Assembly (NCBI GenBank): GCA_946479895.1
Contig: CAMLHT010000267.1
Coordinates: 1-5,190, forward strand
Origin: an uncultured Gemmatimonadota bacterium
GTDB taxonomy: Bacteria > Gemmatimonadota > Gemmatimonadetes > Gemmatimonadales > Gemmatimonadaceae
Reading direction: 5' to 3'
Length of the DNA stretch: 5,190 nt
In this document: positions 4,978 to 5,190 of the stretch, piece after piece
Layout: the number at the start of each line of letters is the position of its first letter
How positions within the stretch are numbered: the first letter of the stretch is position 1
Translations under genes and position numbers: made by a program
The notes under the pieces: generated by a model
Database searches by the model: none
The model's input: the letters and a program-made list of their open reading frames with translations, nothing else
What the model was told of the DNA's origin: nothing

Positions 4978-5190
4978 GCGCCACGCGGAAGGAGATCCAG
5001 CTCGCCCTGCGTCGTCCGCTCCTGGACTACCTCGACGCGCAGCCCGTGACCATCGCCGCCGCGTGGGAAGGCAAGCGCTTCGCGCGCGAGGCGGGCGTCC
5101 AGTACGTCGCCGACCAGCTCATCCCGTCCGGTGCGTCGCTTCTCGGGCACTACAACCTCACGGGCCGGATCACGCTGGACGGCCTCTACC
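4974..5190 (+). CDS. Probable tail terminator protein (partial, 3' end outside window)
   Basis: The ATG at 4974 overlaps the stop of the neck gene. A weak purine-rich site (GAAGGCGG, 4960-4967) lies 6 nt ahead. Only 72 residues are visible. The order is an N-terminal helix (about 4-22: I-Q-L-A-L-R-R-P-L-L-D-Y-L), then A-A-A-W31-E-G-K-R-F36 and Y44-V-A-D-Q-L-I-P51. Next is a short loop with L57-G, and R65-I-T-L-D-G-L-Y at the edge. This follows the phage tail-terminator-like layout ('i..AWEn..F.p....Y.r..l.P......g......G.....') in which W, F, Y and P recur at similar spacing. Terminators cap the tail tube and set the join to the neck. The gene normally comes directly before the major tail protein. 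The call is moderate because less than about half the gene is visible. Confidence 0.62.
   Translation, partial: MSATRKEIQLALRRPLLDYLDAQPVTIAAAWEGKRFAREAGVQYVADQLIPSGASLLGHYNLTGRITLDGLY

Overview
The window is a high-GC (well over 60% G+C by eye), densely packed stretch of a tailed bacteriophage or prophage late operon. It covers the capsid and head-tail connector block, with every gene on the + strand. The high GC, strong G/C third-position codon bias and mostly weak Shine-Dalgarno sites suggest a high-GC bacterial host. I cannot name the host or tell a free phage from a prophage: no integrase, attachment site or host gene is visible.

Layout from left to right: (1) the 3' part of a Mu gpF/SPP1 gp7-like minor head protein, open at the left edge; (2) a 149-bp gap; (3) a coiled-coil scaffold protein starting at 887; (4) a 229-bp non-coding, strongly structured interval (1562-1790); (5) an HK97-fold major capsid protein; (6) a 69-bp gap with a very stable UNCG-type hairpin; (7) a probable capsid cement/decoration protein resembling Bordetella phage Bbp16; (8) a 120-residue protein of unknown function with a Pro/Ala/Ser-rich tail; (9) a head-tail adaptor of the type often mislabelled DnaT-like; (10) a probable head-closure protein; (11) an HK97 gp10-like neck protein; (12) the start of a probable tail terminator, cut by the right edge. 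The last four genes are coupled by 3-4 base overlaps (TGATG, ATGA, ATGA).

Read as assembly, the scaffold directs major capsid polymerisation, the minor head protein joins at or near the portal, and the cement protein stabilises the expanded shell. The adaptor, closure and neck proteins then seal the portal and dock a tail capped by the terminator. The presence of a tail terminator points to a long-tailed phage (siphovirus, or less likely a myovirus).

The protein content is a conventional structural module and I see no new defence or enzymatic system. The least expected signals are non-coding. Two tandem hairpin repeats upstream of the major capsid gene carry a compensatory base-pair change. 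Next to them is a separate 65-nt nested stem-loop, and downstream of the capsid gene is a hairpin that competes with an alternative fold. These flank exactly the gene that must be made in greatest amount.
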